Positions 12,001 through 23,209 of a stretch of 64,000 bases of DNA are shown here, one piece after another. The notes under the pieces were generated by a model. It was not told the DNA's origin, ran no database searches, and saw only the letters and a list, made by a program, of their open reading frames with translations. The first letter of the stretch is position 1. Each line of letters starts with the position of its first letter. This stretch comes from Heligmosomoides polygyrus polygyrus (taxonomy: Eukaryota > Nematoda > Chromadorea > Rhabditida > Heligmosomidae), in NCBI GenBank assembly GCA_947396885.1, contig OX377204.1, positions 27,473,706 to 27,537,705 on the forward strand, written 5' to 3'. The position numbers were made by a program, and so were the translations under genes.

Positions 12001-12209
12001 CTTCACGGCCGGTTGATTTTCGAAGCGCGACCGGGCGCTGGAGGTGCGCTCTTTATTGTCACCTGGTCGCCTGACCCCTGGGTGAGAAGTTGCCAGCAGG
12101 ATGCGCTACGGTGTCAATTCATCGGCACTGCCCTCAAGGCCCCCTATCACCTCAGCTATGGCGCCACGAAGAGCCGACGGACACAAAGGCGGAGAGATCA
12201 CCGAGGTCA

Positions 12210-12218
12210 TATATAAAG
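12210..12218 (+). promoter_or_regulatory. TATA-like box of the zinc-finger gene
   Basis: TATATAAAG lies in a GC-rich 200-bp stretch, 177 bp before the start codon of the zinc-finger gene and 123 bp before its likely leader acceptor. The GC-rich block with a TATA box is unlike the AT-rich sequence on either side. Confidence 0.45.
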
Positions 12219-12331
12219 CGCGGAATTGGCAGCAATATTCCTGATACTCTGCTCATCCTAACGTGAGTTTGACATTCTTCCCAGTTATTTATCCCCAAGA
12301 GAAGTGGACTCCACCTGCTTTGTCTAAAAAA

Positions 12332-12341
12332 GCGTTTTCAG
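12332..12341 (+). other. Possible spliced-leader trans-splice acceptor
   Basis: GCGTTTTCAG matches the nematode acceptor consensus and lies 53 nt upstream of the first ATG of the zinc-finger gene, with no donor in between that would make an upstream coding exon. Confidence 0.4.
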
Positions 12342-12394
12342 TTTATACCTTCCTCACCAATTCGTTGGTCATTGGTGTTTGGTAACGAGCAGAA

Positions 12395-15300
12395 ATGTTG
12401 AATAGTAAGGAAGACCAAGGCGAAGAGGTTTGTCTGGTCATACATAGTTATTCATTTAACCGTAGTGTTCGCAAAGCCTTTAGTGGAAAAACCAGGTCTG
12501 AAGTCATAAGGCACTGAAGTGAGGTTAAGTACCCCTTACTTTCTTCATAAGCGAGTAGTTTCTTAAAATCTTCTCTAAGGACCACAAGCAATGAAATTCG
12601 ATGAGATTTGTCTTCTTACACTCTACGTTCTTTCATGTTTCGACGCTAAGTAATAGTTTAATATTGCAGCCAGCATCCAGTAGATCCGACCGTTCAAGTG
12701 GGATGTCGTTGAACTCGTTCCAGTCGCAAAATGGTAATTTTACATATGACTGCTTCGGCGCAGTCGGACGGCTTGCTGAAAGCCCTTGTCGTTTGTTTAC
12801 AGTTGTTCACCTATTTTTTAATCAAGAAATCTCGAGTTAAATAGCGCATCCTTCAGATCGAGGTATCTCCAAAGCATGGCGCAGAAAGTATTATATAGCA
12901 ATAGTCAGCGGGAAAACACGGCGCATCCACAAGCATGACTGACAGTGACTTTTTGGCACAATAGCACTCTTTTAGTATTAATGGGTAGAACTACTTTTGT
13001 CGTAATATTTCTTTTTTCTTTGGAAGCCGAGAGTCAGACATCTACGACATTATCGTTCAAAAATGTCTTGGCGAAAGTATCAATTGTGCAATTTTTAAAA
13101 AGGCACAAAGTTAACACGTCCATACTGACTGAAAACCACAAGAAAAGTTTGGTCAAAAAGGAATTAGTTTACAGTGGTAGGTAGCGGCTACATACTGCGC
13201 CTGCCTATTGTGCTAAGCGAAATTTTTGGGCGAATGTACAACAGCAAAAGCCCCTTTTTGGTTCTGGTTTTGCACAAAGTCTAGTCCCAGCGTTTTAAAT
13301 TCCACCCATCGCAAAGCGCAGGGATGATAAAACAGCAACCGTTCACTAAAGTAAATAGGTGAGGGCAAAATAAAACGAACGCCGAGATGATTTCTATCTT
13401 CAGAGTACTTCACGTCGACGCCATATCACGTCGGATTCTACTCACATCTTCCACCGATCACTGCTATTTGGAATCAGTCACCCTATTCGAGGAGCTTCAT
13501 GATGGACCCGTCGTCATCGTTTTCCACAGAGTCAACGACGGATTCCTTGTCCAGTCAACTATCGCCTCCACCACGGCTGTTTCCGATGAATGACACACCA
13601 GTGAGTTCAAGTTCACATTTTCGAAGGCCGCCGAAAGGCAGAGATGGTCTAAAGCGTCTAAAAGAAGTAAGTGCTAGACGATAATATGGTCTACGTGGTG
13701 TGGCGGTTTGCACCAGGTGATCAGACCGCATCGAATGTGCTTGCCACTCCGTTCTTATTCACTAATTTCAGGCACCTAACGGTGGATTCTCACAACCTAA
13801 GAAGGCATTTTCCTCTTCACTGCAGGTAAGAGACGTGGTTCATACTCGTGCTCAATTCAGTGCGATTATTATCTAGAAGAACAAGGAAAATCAGATCTAA
13901 CACACGAGAGGACACCTCATTCCGTGCGTTGAGGAGCTTTTAAAGGCAATTTCTGCACGAAGACGGCACACTAATCCACCACACGAGGACATTGCAATGC
14001 AATTTTTAGCCGATGAAGCTACCGTAATAGGGTTCTTCGCTTCCTAATGCTACGCACGATCCCTTGGGATCAGTTCGGAAGATCATTAGTATAATTAATT
14101 AAGGAATGGTCAAGAGCAAGGTTGCAGGAAACCAAAATACCGATTAAGGTGACGCCTAAGCGTTTGGGGTCAAAGGGGGAGCGGGGAATGGAGTTGCTGA
14201 CAATTATCAGGCGGCGCTTATTAATATCAGATTGATATATTAGGTTGGCAACTAATTTCGTGGACTCTCAAGCGCCTTCAACAAAAGTGTTCATAAACAA
14301 ATAACAAATAAGAGTTTTCAACCAAAGTAAGACCTGTTGGAACGCGGGACTGCTTCCCATTTATCAGCTAGCTGGCCTAACCCACAGCTGTAGAATTGTT
14401 GTGCTTTTAAAGCAAAGAATCCTTGGAGGTGCATTTTGACCTGGTCCGCCCTAATAAATCGTCTTCCAATCAAGAAATGCTGAAGCGAGCTATGAAGGTG
14501 CTACTCATTCGGCGCACAGCCTGTGCTGTAAGATGGGTGAGTTAGACGCTCCCAGCTAAGGTCTTCGATTTTTTGAAGCTCCCGATTGCGACGTGTGATC
14601 TGGCGTTATCTTGCTGAAAGATAATTCCGCTCCTAAAAATCTGTCCGAACCGTTTTCAGCGGAGTTCAGCCTACGCGCGGCCAGGTTCTGAAGAGTAGAT
14701 TACAGCATTAATGCTGGAACCGTTCTTGACGAGCTCCCAGAAGTTAATACCTTCTTGACACCGCCAAACGCAGTGAACGTAGCGAACCGGACGCCTCAAA
14801 AAAATAGAAGACCTTGACTGGGAGCGTCAAACTCATTCACCTTACAGCCCAGACCTTGCGTCGAGTGACTACCACATTTTTAGTTCGGTGCAGTACTCCT
14901 TGGTTGGAAGACGATTTATTAATGCGGACCGGGTCAAAATGCACCTCCAAAGATTCTTGGCCTTAAAAGCACAATAATTCTATGGCCGTGGGATAGACCA
15001 GCTACCTGATATATGGGAAGCAATTCTGCGTTCCGTTATTTTAATCAAAGATTGTCATTTGTTATTTGTTAATAAATACTTTTGCTGAAGATTCTTGAGA
15101 GTCCACGAAATTAGTTGCCAACCTAATAATTTATGTGATCATATGAGATTCTGTAGAAACATAGATCCTAGTGGTCAACCCGTCTGAGGCTGCGCCAGGC
15201 ATTGTACTTGTAGTGGATGTACTTGTGTTTGTAAACTTAGGCGGTTAGTTGCGTTGACCAAACGATGAAGAGGAATGTGGTCGGTCTGTCCTACTAAGCA

Positions 15301-17439
15301 GGGTGGCAGACTTTTCCGGAAAAGAAGAGTTTCCAACGAGAAAGGAAAACTGAAGAAAATTTACAGAAAAGACCGCAAAGGAAGAGCCTCTTTCAGGCTA
15401 GCTCATTGGATCATGCTTCATAAATAGTTCACTTTCAATTCCGCCACCGTTGTCAAACAGATAGAGTGAAGTGTTCTCCCCATAGGTATTAGCGTGAGCA
15501 TTACTTTCTTGAAGTTTTGGTAGCGATTCACTAGCCTCTGAGGGATGAAATGTTTGGTTGGTTTGTGCGGGATCAAAACCATGTCGGCATACGTAGCAGT
15601 ACCATCTTTCGACTGTGCCTCGCGTGCTGTTGCCCACAAATGATGGAAGAATGATGTGTTGCACTTGCAGTCAGACTCTGGAATATCGTCGGCTTCATCG
15701 TTGAGCTCAGCTACGTCGGCCGGGAGAAGTACTGTCAGAGGCTACAAGAAGACCTTTTGCAACATCTGCAAGATGCATATCAACAAAGAGGGCAAGAGAA
15801 GCCAAGGTGAGACTGGTATACTACACAGTAGATCTCAGTTTTAAACTCTTATCCGGATCTTAGTGCAAGAGGCAACTGTAAATTTCCCAGTCTCCACTAA
15901 TAATGGCCACGCTTAACTGTTGAGGGACAACATTTAGGGAGTTCACCTGCAAATGCTCTTTGCTCGCAAGACTCCAGCCGAGGCATTCGTGCACGCTGAT
16001 GACTAGGAGTGTTGTATGACGAATTTTTTTGCAGTCTTGTCTCCCTCTACAGGTTCCACCTCCGTTATTAAAAAATGAGAAAAATTGCGTTGAAATTTAC
16101 TGCTCGGAGCTCTACATAAATTATCATGCCTTGTTGCTCGGCTCTTTAGCCTACTTTAATTGCTAGGGTAAGCGTTTCATACAAAATGCCAAGTGGACTT
16201 TTTCCAGAACGTGAATAATTGCCTCTTGCTAGTTTCCACGTTTTAAGGCCCGCGACGACACCTGCTACAGTACCACGTGCGACGGCCACTGTTCCAGTGC
16301 CCACACTGTTCTCATGCATCTTTCTACGATAAATTCCACGTTACAAGCCATATGCGACGTATCCATCAGGTAAGCGCATAGCTATTCAGCTGCAAAGGGC
16401 TATGAATTAGAAGCCAAGCCAACGATTTAAGGACACCTCGGATCGTCTGATCAACAGGAGCTCGGAGTTCGATGACGAGGTGGAGAGCTGGTATGAGGTG
16501 GGATTATTTAACCGTAATTCATGCAGCGGTGGTATCATGATTTAATTAAGCGTGATTTAAGCGTTGTTTCGGCGAGAGGAAAGCGTTCAATGCCAATGCC
16601 AACAAGGAAAGCACCGCCAATTATCCGAGGTATTACTATATCTCTGTTCCTCAGCCTCTTCTAAATATTCATTAATTGATATAAAATGGGCATGCTCCTA
16701 ACCTATTTAAAAATACTAAAAAGCAAGAAACGGTTCAGATCAACTCCTTAAACAAAACGAAATCAAAACCGCCTTCTCTTCTGAAAAGCATAGCTACTCC
16801 AGAAAGAATTTATTGCCATGCAGTGCAGATTAATATTTTTAAATGGCACTTTATTTTATTTTGTATTCAATAGGAATGGTGCTCTTCCGACGTTAGACAA
16901 GATGATATACTTGTGAAGGATGCTGCCTATTTTAGCACGTACCAGTCGGCTGCAACTCCTCCTCCTCATCTGTCACCGGAACAGACAGATCGAGAGAATT
17001 TCGATCCGAATTCGTCAAACACTTCAGGCCTTTTAATGGTGACACCGCTGAAGGCTCCGACGAGAAAGCGCAAGAGAGGTTTCACGATAGAAGAGATTCT
17101 GGAGGTGATTTTGAAGTTAATTTGGGAGGGAATAGCTCATTGCAGTACATAGATTTTAACAAGAACAGTTGAAAAGTTCCGAGCGAAATGTAATGTCCGT
17201 TGGACAGACAAATTTGTTTTATCCTTCCAGGTAACTGATAAGCTTTTACCGTAATTTCAGCTCTCTCGGAAAAGGTTTCGCAGAAGCCACAGGATGCGTA
17301 AAACTACAAAAATGTTGCTGTTATCATTTTACCAATGTGAGCTTTAAAGACCGATTTTTCAGACGAGCCCGAAAAAATCGAACAATGCGGTTCCACTGAT
17401 GCAGAAGCTCGGTCTGTGAAGAGATCGTTTTCATTATGA
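12395..17439 (+). CDS. C2H2 zinc-finger protein with eh1-type repressor motif
   Basis: Exons: 12395-12427, 12670-12733, 13404-13669, 13772-13825, 15671-15806, 16248-16369, 16432-16497, 16527-16629, 16874-17104, 17261-17297, 17363-17439. Phases agree at every junction except exon 8 to 9. The protein (about 395 residues) begins MLNSKEDQGEE, then a Ser/Pro-rich region. Finger 1 spans residues 169-194 (FCNIC...HLLQYH, C-x2-C-x16-H-x4-H) and is split by an intron. Finger 2 spans 202-224 (FQCPHC...SHMRRIH, C-x2-C-x13-H-x4-H). A later exon has TPLKAPTRKRKRGFTIEEIL: a basic nuclear-localisation-like run directly before FTIEEIL, an exact FxIxxIL eh1 motif of the kind that binds Groucho/TLE corepressors. 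A nuclear, DNA-binding repressor role is inferred. AATAAA lies at 17618. Intron 4 (1.85 kb) carries a palindromic mariner and a decayed SINE. An alternative C-terminus, in another frame, ends in TEMLLLLAAG at about 17520. Confidence 0.8.
14240..15126. mobile_element. Head-to-head palindromic mariner derivative
   Basis: Both ends are TTAGGTTGGCAACTAATTTC read inwards, flanked by TA. The left 14.27-14.80 kb encodes, on the minus strand, the C-terminal half of a mariner transposase (IIFQQDNARSHVA, then LTHPSYS). From about 14.80 kb the plus strand encodes the same C-terminal region again (HSPYSPDLASSDYHIF, then GRRFINADRVKMHLQ). So the element is two 3' halves joined tail-outward, with both termini being copies of the same end. 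Frameshifts and stops make it inactive. It lies in intron 4 of the zinc-finger gene. Confidence 0.85.
15185..15655 (-). mobile_element. Decayed family-A SINE, interrupted
   Basis: 15500-15655 matches the SINE head and centre on the minus strand (box-B-like TGGTTTTGATCCCGC, then a family-like centre). 15185-15250 matches the 3' part (GCGCCAGGCATTGTACTTG). The middle, about 15260-15495, is unrelated and includes 'TTGAAAGTGAACTATTT', a short sequence also found at about 3990 and 10110. The copy ends just before exon 5 of the zinc-finger gene. Confidence 0.45.
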
Positions 17440-17617
17440 AATTGGACAATGTAGACAGATATGCTCTTCGAACTGAGGCCTCCATGGACACGGAGATGCT
17501 TCTTCTTTTAGCTGCCGGTTAATGAATCGGTGCACCTTCACAGTTATTTTTGATCGTTGTTTCATTGCTTGTTTTTGCTTTATTTCTTGGTTTTGTACAT
17601 TTTTATTCTAACTTGAT

Positions 17618-17623
17618 AATAAA
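17618..17623 (+). terminator. Polyadenylation signal AATAAA
   Basis: Canonical AATAAA 179 nt after the TGA at 17437-17439, in AT-rich sequence, suited to ending the zinc-finger transcript. Confidence 0.5.
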
Positions 17624-17649
17624 TATTAAAATCAATTAAAGCTCGTGTA

Positions 17650-18930
17650 TTCCCCAGTCATGAAAAGGGCCGGTTAAACAAATGTTGGGACTGAGACGTC
17701 GAGCAATCAGCATGAATAGATTGCCGTGGTGACTGAAAGTGTCACTAGGGTGGTTCTTTCGTGTCCTGTGGCTAAAATAAGTAGTTCTACGAAGAAATTC
17801 AAGGCCGAATCTTCACACCATCTCGACTTAACTCCGCAGTCATGCTCCCCGAGCTGGGGTTGTCCAGATAACGTATGTGGTCCTCAAATTATATGCATGA
17901 ATTGGTGGTTAGGGTAATAGAACAGGATTATCGGCGTTCTAAAAGCTGACATTAATTATATGAGTAGATATGCATGTGTTGTTAATTCTATTTTTTTTCG
18001 GTGATTTTGATTTAGAAGGCATATCTACCTGTTTGAAAATGAAACTTTGGACCTTTTCCTTTCAAGGTGTTCAATGAACGCAACATGTCCTATGAGGGCA
18101 TCGAGAGTACCACTAATTGTAAGATAATGAAAATGTCTCAGCGATTTCTTAGCGAGGTGGCGAAACAGGGGAGCAGATGAACAAATTCGTATATACATCA
18201 AATTGTTTTTAGGCACGGCCTGTACCTTGGCCAGGCAAGCCTTCCCGTGGGAGTTGAGATAAGGAATAGTTGGTTGGGATGGAACGCAGACCTTCGATGC
18301 ACTGGACACCGAAAATCAAAGTTTGCACGACAGAGACATTCGATATTCTCTCACGGCTCGAAAAAGTAGAACGCGTGGCGAATACCAGAAAGGAATAGGA
18401 CAGCGTTGACCTTTACAGACGCTTATTTGGTAGGACGTTGTTTGCACGAGTTCTTAGGAGACCCCGACATTTTGTGATACTTTGCAGCATTTACAATAAT
18501 AAGAGCCGTTCAAAGGTTGAACAAAGATTTTACTCTCCAGTAAAAGGGCAGTTAATGACAATATAGGTGATAGGTTACTTCAAAACGCCATTATATTTGT
18601 TCATGATCTAAATCTCAGGCTCGGTGGGCAAAAAAAGTGGGCGAATGAACTCACAGCAGGTCGAGTTCTGAGCAACGGTGTTGCTTGTTGCCAAACCCTC
18701 TTATGTTACAACGTTATTACGCCTCGTGAACCAATAATGGGAAGACACATGTAGTCAACGGAAGCCTACCCTTTCGGGACTGGATGTCCAAATTTTAGAT
18801 AAGGAGTTGAACCTCAAAAGTAAGGTCTTCTTCTCTTATTTAGAAAATAATACAGAGCAGCCTTCAATATGTACAATCGTGTGCATGTCTCAACAAAAAC
18901 TAAGGTTATTTATTCTAATCAAGTCAGAAT
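17650..18930. other. No supported gene; one minus-strand open frame
   Basis: A 94-residue minus-strand open frame at 18025-18309 (starts MSSASKVCVPSQPT; possible donor AAG|GTACAG) is the only coding-like segment, and no partner exons were found. The rest shows no element ends. Confidence 0.3.
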
Positions 18931-19049
18931 CGAGAGCTTATGTTCGAGCGAGGATTCGGGTTAGCAGAAACTCCAGTATTGCCCCATGCCACAGCGAGGC
19001 GGTGTGAAGTTCCAAAGAATTTTCCCATTGCAGAAGCTGCTGCCCCTGA

Positions 19050-19430
19050 AAGCCGCCTCAGTGTAATGGAGACGAAGATGCTACGGTGGACGGCTGGAGT
19101 TACGCGATTGGACCGCGTTCGTAACGACACCATACGACAGAGGTTCGGTGTCACCCCGATATCCGAGAAGCTGCGCGAAGCTCGTCTTCGATGGTACGGC
19201 CACGTCCTTCGCGCTAACGACGACACCGTGTGCAAGATTGGCCTGAATCTTGTGGTCCCTGGAAAGCGGCCCAGAGGACGCCCGAAGCAACGTTGGCTAG
19301 ATACGTTGCGCTTGGACTTAGAGATGGCTGGTGTGCACCCTGATCAAGCATTTGATCGGGAGAATTGGCGTCACCACACCAGAAGAGCGGACCCCGCCAC
19401 CAAGCTGGACAGACGCTAATGAAAATGATG
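19050..19430 (+). pseudogene. 5'-truncated RTE-like retrotransposon (family 1) with exact target duplication
   Basis: Encodes the C-terminal tail of an RTE/RT-type polyprotein: ETKMLRWTAGVTRLDRVRND, ARLRWYGHVLR, RPRGRPKQRW, then a stop at 19418. An exact 18-bp duplication AGAAGCTGCTGCCCCTGA flanks it at 19032-19049 and 19431-19448, so both ends of the insert are defined (381 bp). The copy inserted as a heavily 5'-truncated cDNA and never coded for a full protein here. Confidence 0.88.
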
Positions 19431-19799
19431 AGAAGCTGCTGCCCCTGACGACTTCAGAACGGACGAATTTATTTATTTATTTATTTACTACGTCGCTAAT
19501 GACACGCCAAACTAGAATTGAACTATGCGGGAACAGATAAAAACTAGAATTGAAGACAACTACAATAGAAAATTCAAAAAGGAGAATAAAACAATATTGG
19601 AAAGTAAGCCATAGAATCAACCAGTAACCAACAGAAATTAGAATTCGTTCACAACTGACTAGCCAAAGAGCAGGTTTTCTTTTTCAGCAGACACCCCACT
19701 CTCCCAACAAAGTAACATATGACTAGAGGTGGATAGGTTTTAAAGGTTTCCCATTTTAAGGGGACTTGAAAATAGAACAAAAATTAGGTATGTAACTAT

Positions 19800-20091
19800 A
19801 AGGTTGTCCCATAAGTCCCCGCCGTTTTTTTCAACGATTCACTGCAGATTTCGCCGGCGGTCTCTTGCATAGCGCTGCATAGCTTTCGAGAGAGAGAATG
19901 ATTTGCTCTATCAGAATATGTATTGCATTTCTTTTTTCATCATGAATTTTGTCAATTTTTAGGTCGTTGAAGTGAAAAAGTGAAAAAGTAGCTATTTGCG
20001 CACTTGTTCTTTCCGCTTAGGTTTGTAAATTTTTGCGCAGTTTATTATAGCATTTGGAAGACAATGTTCTGTGCTACAAGACTATGTGTTT
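19800..20091 (+). mobile_element. One-armed relative of the 4784 foldback
   Basis: Starts AGGTTGTCCCATAAGTCC and matches the left arm of the 4784-5815 element for about 290 bp, then ends abruptly at unrelated sequence. The second arm is missing. Confidence 0.75.
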
Positions 20092-20499
20092 AAACGGAGT
20101 GTGCACATTTTAGCACACATTGCACACTCACGGTTAGTAATCAGTTCTTCCTCTCTGGTTTTGCCTTAGTAATAATCCAACTTGTACCAGGATAATAGTG
20201 CTCTATTTATTAGGCACTGTTCGCTTCACAATTGTTGGGGAGCAACTTTTGGAGAGCACAGACACATAACCTTCACGTATCACTGAGCCATCCCAGAGCG
20301 TTGTTGCCAAAATTCAAAACTCTCCGGAATTCGAATAATCTCTGATTTGGTTTTCTGCTTTTGTGTTCTGCGAGGCGAGCTTAAGTTGTCAGCTAGTAAG
20401 TATTGGAGATTTAGGCCAGTTAGCACAAAATTAGGTAAGTTTGACGTTCAGCTTAATAACATTAGAAGACTGAGGCACACGGGAATCCGAAATGCCGTA

Positions 20500-20650
20500 T
20501 TTCATCGCCGTGCTCGTTTTAACCTCTTTGAGGTTAAAACCATTTCAGCTTTTCGGGCGAAATTACTATCACTTAACTTGGGTGAGTTGCTTCGTATTGA
20601 TATCTAGATATTAGTAAGAAGCAACTACGATGTTAACTTGTGATAGCAAA
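20500..20650. repeat. Inverted repeats of unknown origin
   Basis: A perfect 11-bp hairpin (GTTTTAACCTC, loop TTT) at about 20516-20540 is followed by an imperfect ~40-bp inverted repeat centred on TATCTAGATA near 20605. It may be a small MITE end, but the borders are unclear. Confidence 0.45.
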
Positions 20651-21099
20651 AAAACAAAAAAGCAAAGAAAAAAAACTTGTAGCAAAAAAGTGGGATGCCT
20701 TAGTTAGTTTTTTCCGCGTTTGTTCAGTCCTTCACGAGAAATCCTACGCCTGAAGTTTTTTGGTCGGTGGTAAAAATGCAAAGCTTTGTGTTGAAGGCTT
20801 AACGAAGAAAAAAAAACGCGTGGCAGATAAATGGACGGCCCAACATTTAGGCTAGGCGCGTTAAAGTGAAACGTTATACACCTTTCAAAAGAAGATGGTT
20901 CTACAAGAAAGAAAGGCTCTACAAGAAAATGCGTTAGATTAATCGCTCACTTTGTGCTTCGTTAATTTTAAGGGCATTAAAGTGCATTTTGCGAACAGCG
21001 TCGACGCTTTGATTTAACGTTTTTCACTCCATTGTGAGCTAAAATTAGCAAAATTTAGAATTTCTAAAAAACAAAACATCTGTTCTAATAAAACGAAAC

Positions 21100-21690
21100 A
21101 ATCTCTTTCAAATGGCGTATGACGTCATGCGAAAAGAGGTTGGCAAACGTAATTTTCCCTTTTTAATCCAATAAGAATTGAAAAAGTCGAAATTAGAAAA
21201 AGCTAAACACACTTTTTGATAGTACAAAGCAATTTCTTTCGAACAGCATATAACTTCATAGAAGACATTAAACAAGGGTAGGAGCTTTTAAATATAGCTA
21301 TTAGAGCTATTAAAAATAATTCATGACTTCCGGATATTAATGCCATGAAAATTAACAAAAAAAAAAAATTGAACGAATAGTCCAACGCATGTTCTTATAG
21401 ACCCACTTTGGAAGGTGCATAACGTTGTGCAAAAAGCTCAAACGTATGCAGAGAAAAGGAGCTATCGCCGAAGATCTTTTTTTGACCTTCCACATTAGTG
21501 ACCTAAAATTGACGAAGGTGAAATGTGAAAAAAGCCAAAAGTATTCTGATATTTCTAGTTATTCCCTTTTGAATGATATATAAAATGATGCAAAAAATTT
21601 AGCAGCGAAATTCTGAATAAAATGGTAAAAAACGGCGGGAGCTTAGTTCCTAACGTAATACAACGATTTCTGGTGGGCAGGCGATGAATA
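21100..21690. other. AT-rich, diverged relatives of the foldback arms
   Basis: Contains phrases reminiscent of the 4784 foldback (CTCTTTCAAATGGCGTATGA; CTTATAGACCCACTTTGG) at low identity. No gene seen. Confidence 0.3.
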
Positions 21691-21699
21691 AAAAACCCG

Positions 21700-21850
21700 A
21701 CATGAATACGTCAGTGTAATGTTCTTTGGAGACAAGTCTGGTACAAATTCGACGATCCCGGAGGGATGGAAGACGTGGCCTGGGCGGGGAATCCGAACCA
21801 TAGTGCAATTTTATGGCCGGCGCCTCCGACTGCGCTACTACGCGCCTTAA
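21700..21850 (-). mobile_element. tRNA-derived SINE (family A), 3'-truncated
   Basis: Keeps the head (GGCGCGTAGTAGCGCAGTCG on the minus strand, a box-A match) and the centre, but the 3' third is absent. It lies next to an inverted pair of hammerhead-like motifs at 21870-21955. Confidence 0.75.
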
Positions 21851-22119
21851 CGACCTTTGTTACGGCCGTTGCTTCGACAAACTTCGTCTTTGTCAAGTAC
21901 TGAACGAAGCTCGAAAGTTTCAAGAGATAAGGAGTTTGTCGAAACGTCGGGAATAAAATGTTGGGAGGCACCTAACAATATTGAAGCTGAAAGGAGTGTT
22001 AATGTCAAGGTTGAAAGAGGTCCTGCCCATGTTTCATTGTTTCAAGTCCAAAAATAACGATGTAAAGTAGTTGCTACAGCCATTCTGCAGGCTCAGAGCG
22101 TTTTTGTGCTTCCGGTTTT

Positions 22120-22830
22120 TTGAGCAATTCGTCCCGCCCTTCGTCTCTTTTCCTCGTCTTTTGCGAGAAAGAAGTAGCACATGCCTGTTTAATATCCTAT
22201 GAGAGGAGAGCTTTAGAAGCAGTCAGCCGGCAGCAGTGGCCATCCAATCTTGCCAGCGTGGGGAATGCTGCCAGCGTTTCCATGCTTCACGGCCCATTCT
22301 AGCCTATGTAGCTCAATGGCAACCAACTGCACCGAGAACTCGTTCCGCAGCCGGTTCAGCGGTGCTTCTCTGCCCTTGAACGACGCACCCGCCGTACATT
22401 TGTCGGCGACGGGACCTCCATCGATCATCGGAGATCTTCAGCAATTCGCAGCGACATAGCACTCTCGTCTCACCGCCACCTTTCCGAAGGCATATATCAC
22501 GCTTGTCCGTCTCCTTACGACGTCTGCTGTTATTTGTGTGAACGGCTTTCCAGATACCCAGGTGTTTCCGTTCTATTCGCTCTGCTTCCGTCCATCGTCC
22601 GGCGATCAAGATTGGCTGGTTGTCGCATAGAATTTCTAGTTGCGTATATGGAACGAGCTCGACGAGTTGGGCTGTGTGGTGTCAATTCTAAATGCGCTCT
22701 CAAGCTCGAAAAAAGTTATGGGCTGTCAATGCCGGAGAAGATGGGCGATCTAGCTCGTCGTAAAGATGCGGGCGTTCCCATCTGGTCTCGCAGAGCCCTC
22801 TGCAAGTCTTGCATAACTTAAACATAGCCA
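22120..22830. other. Coding-like block, strand unresolved
   Basis: Unusually stop-poor on both strands. On the minus strand 22428-22213 reads MIDGGPVADKCTAG, then RNEFSVQLVAIELHRLEWA, ending LLPADCF. On the plus strand 22534-22821 ends RRKDAGVPIWSRRALCKSC. Codon choice looks coding either way and splice signals did not decide. It may be an exon cluster or a gene relict; product unknown. Confidence 0.3.
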
Positions 22831-23209
22831 ATTTTTTCTCGTTCTTGCTCTTTCCTGTGATCATAGTTTTCTTTCTTATTCTCAAAGATTTACAAAACAT
22901 ACAGACCTTCAGAACACAAAAGCACTAATAGAGAGCCTAGCGGTTCTGAGGGGTTATTTTGATTGTGAGTACCACTCCTTCTCTGCGGAATACGTCAGTG
23001 AAATATAAGTTAGAACTATTGTGTGAGTGACAGCAGGCTAGAAACTCACAATATTTCTTAAATCGAAGACTTGCTCGAATCTCCTTGTAAAGCGTCTAAT
23101 TAGATCTGGATGACACTTACTTCAATTTGTAAGATTTTGTTCAGTTTGCAGTGAAAAGTGTCCAGTTTGATGTGTAAATAGTCTATTTTGATTTCGACTT
23201 CCTAAATTT

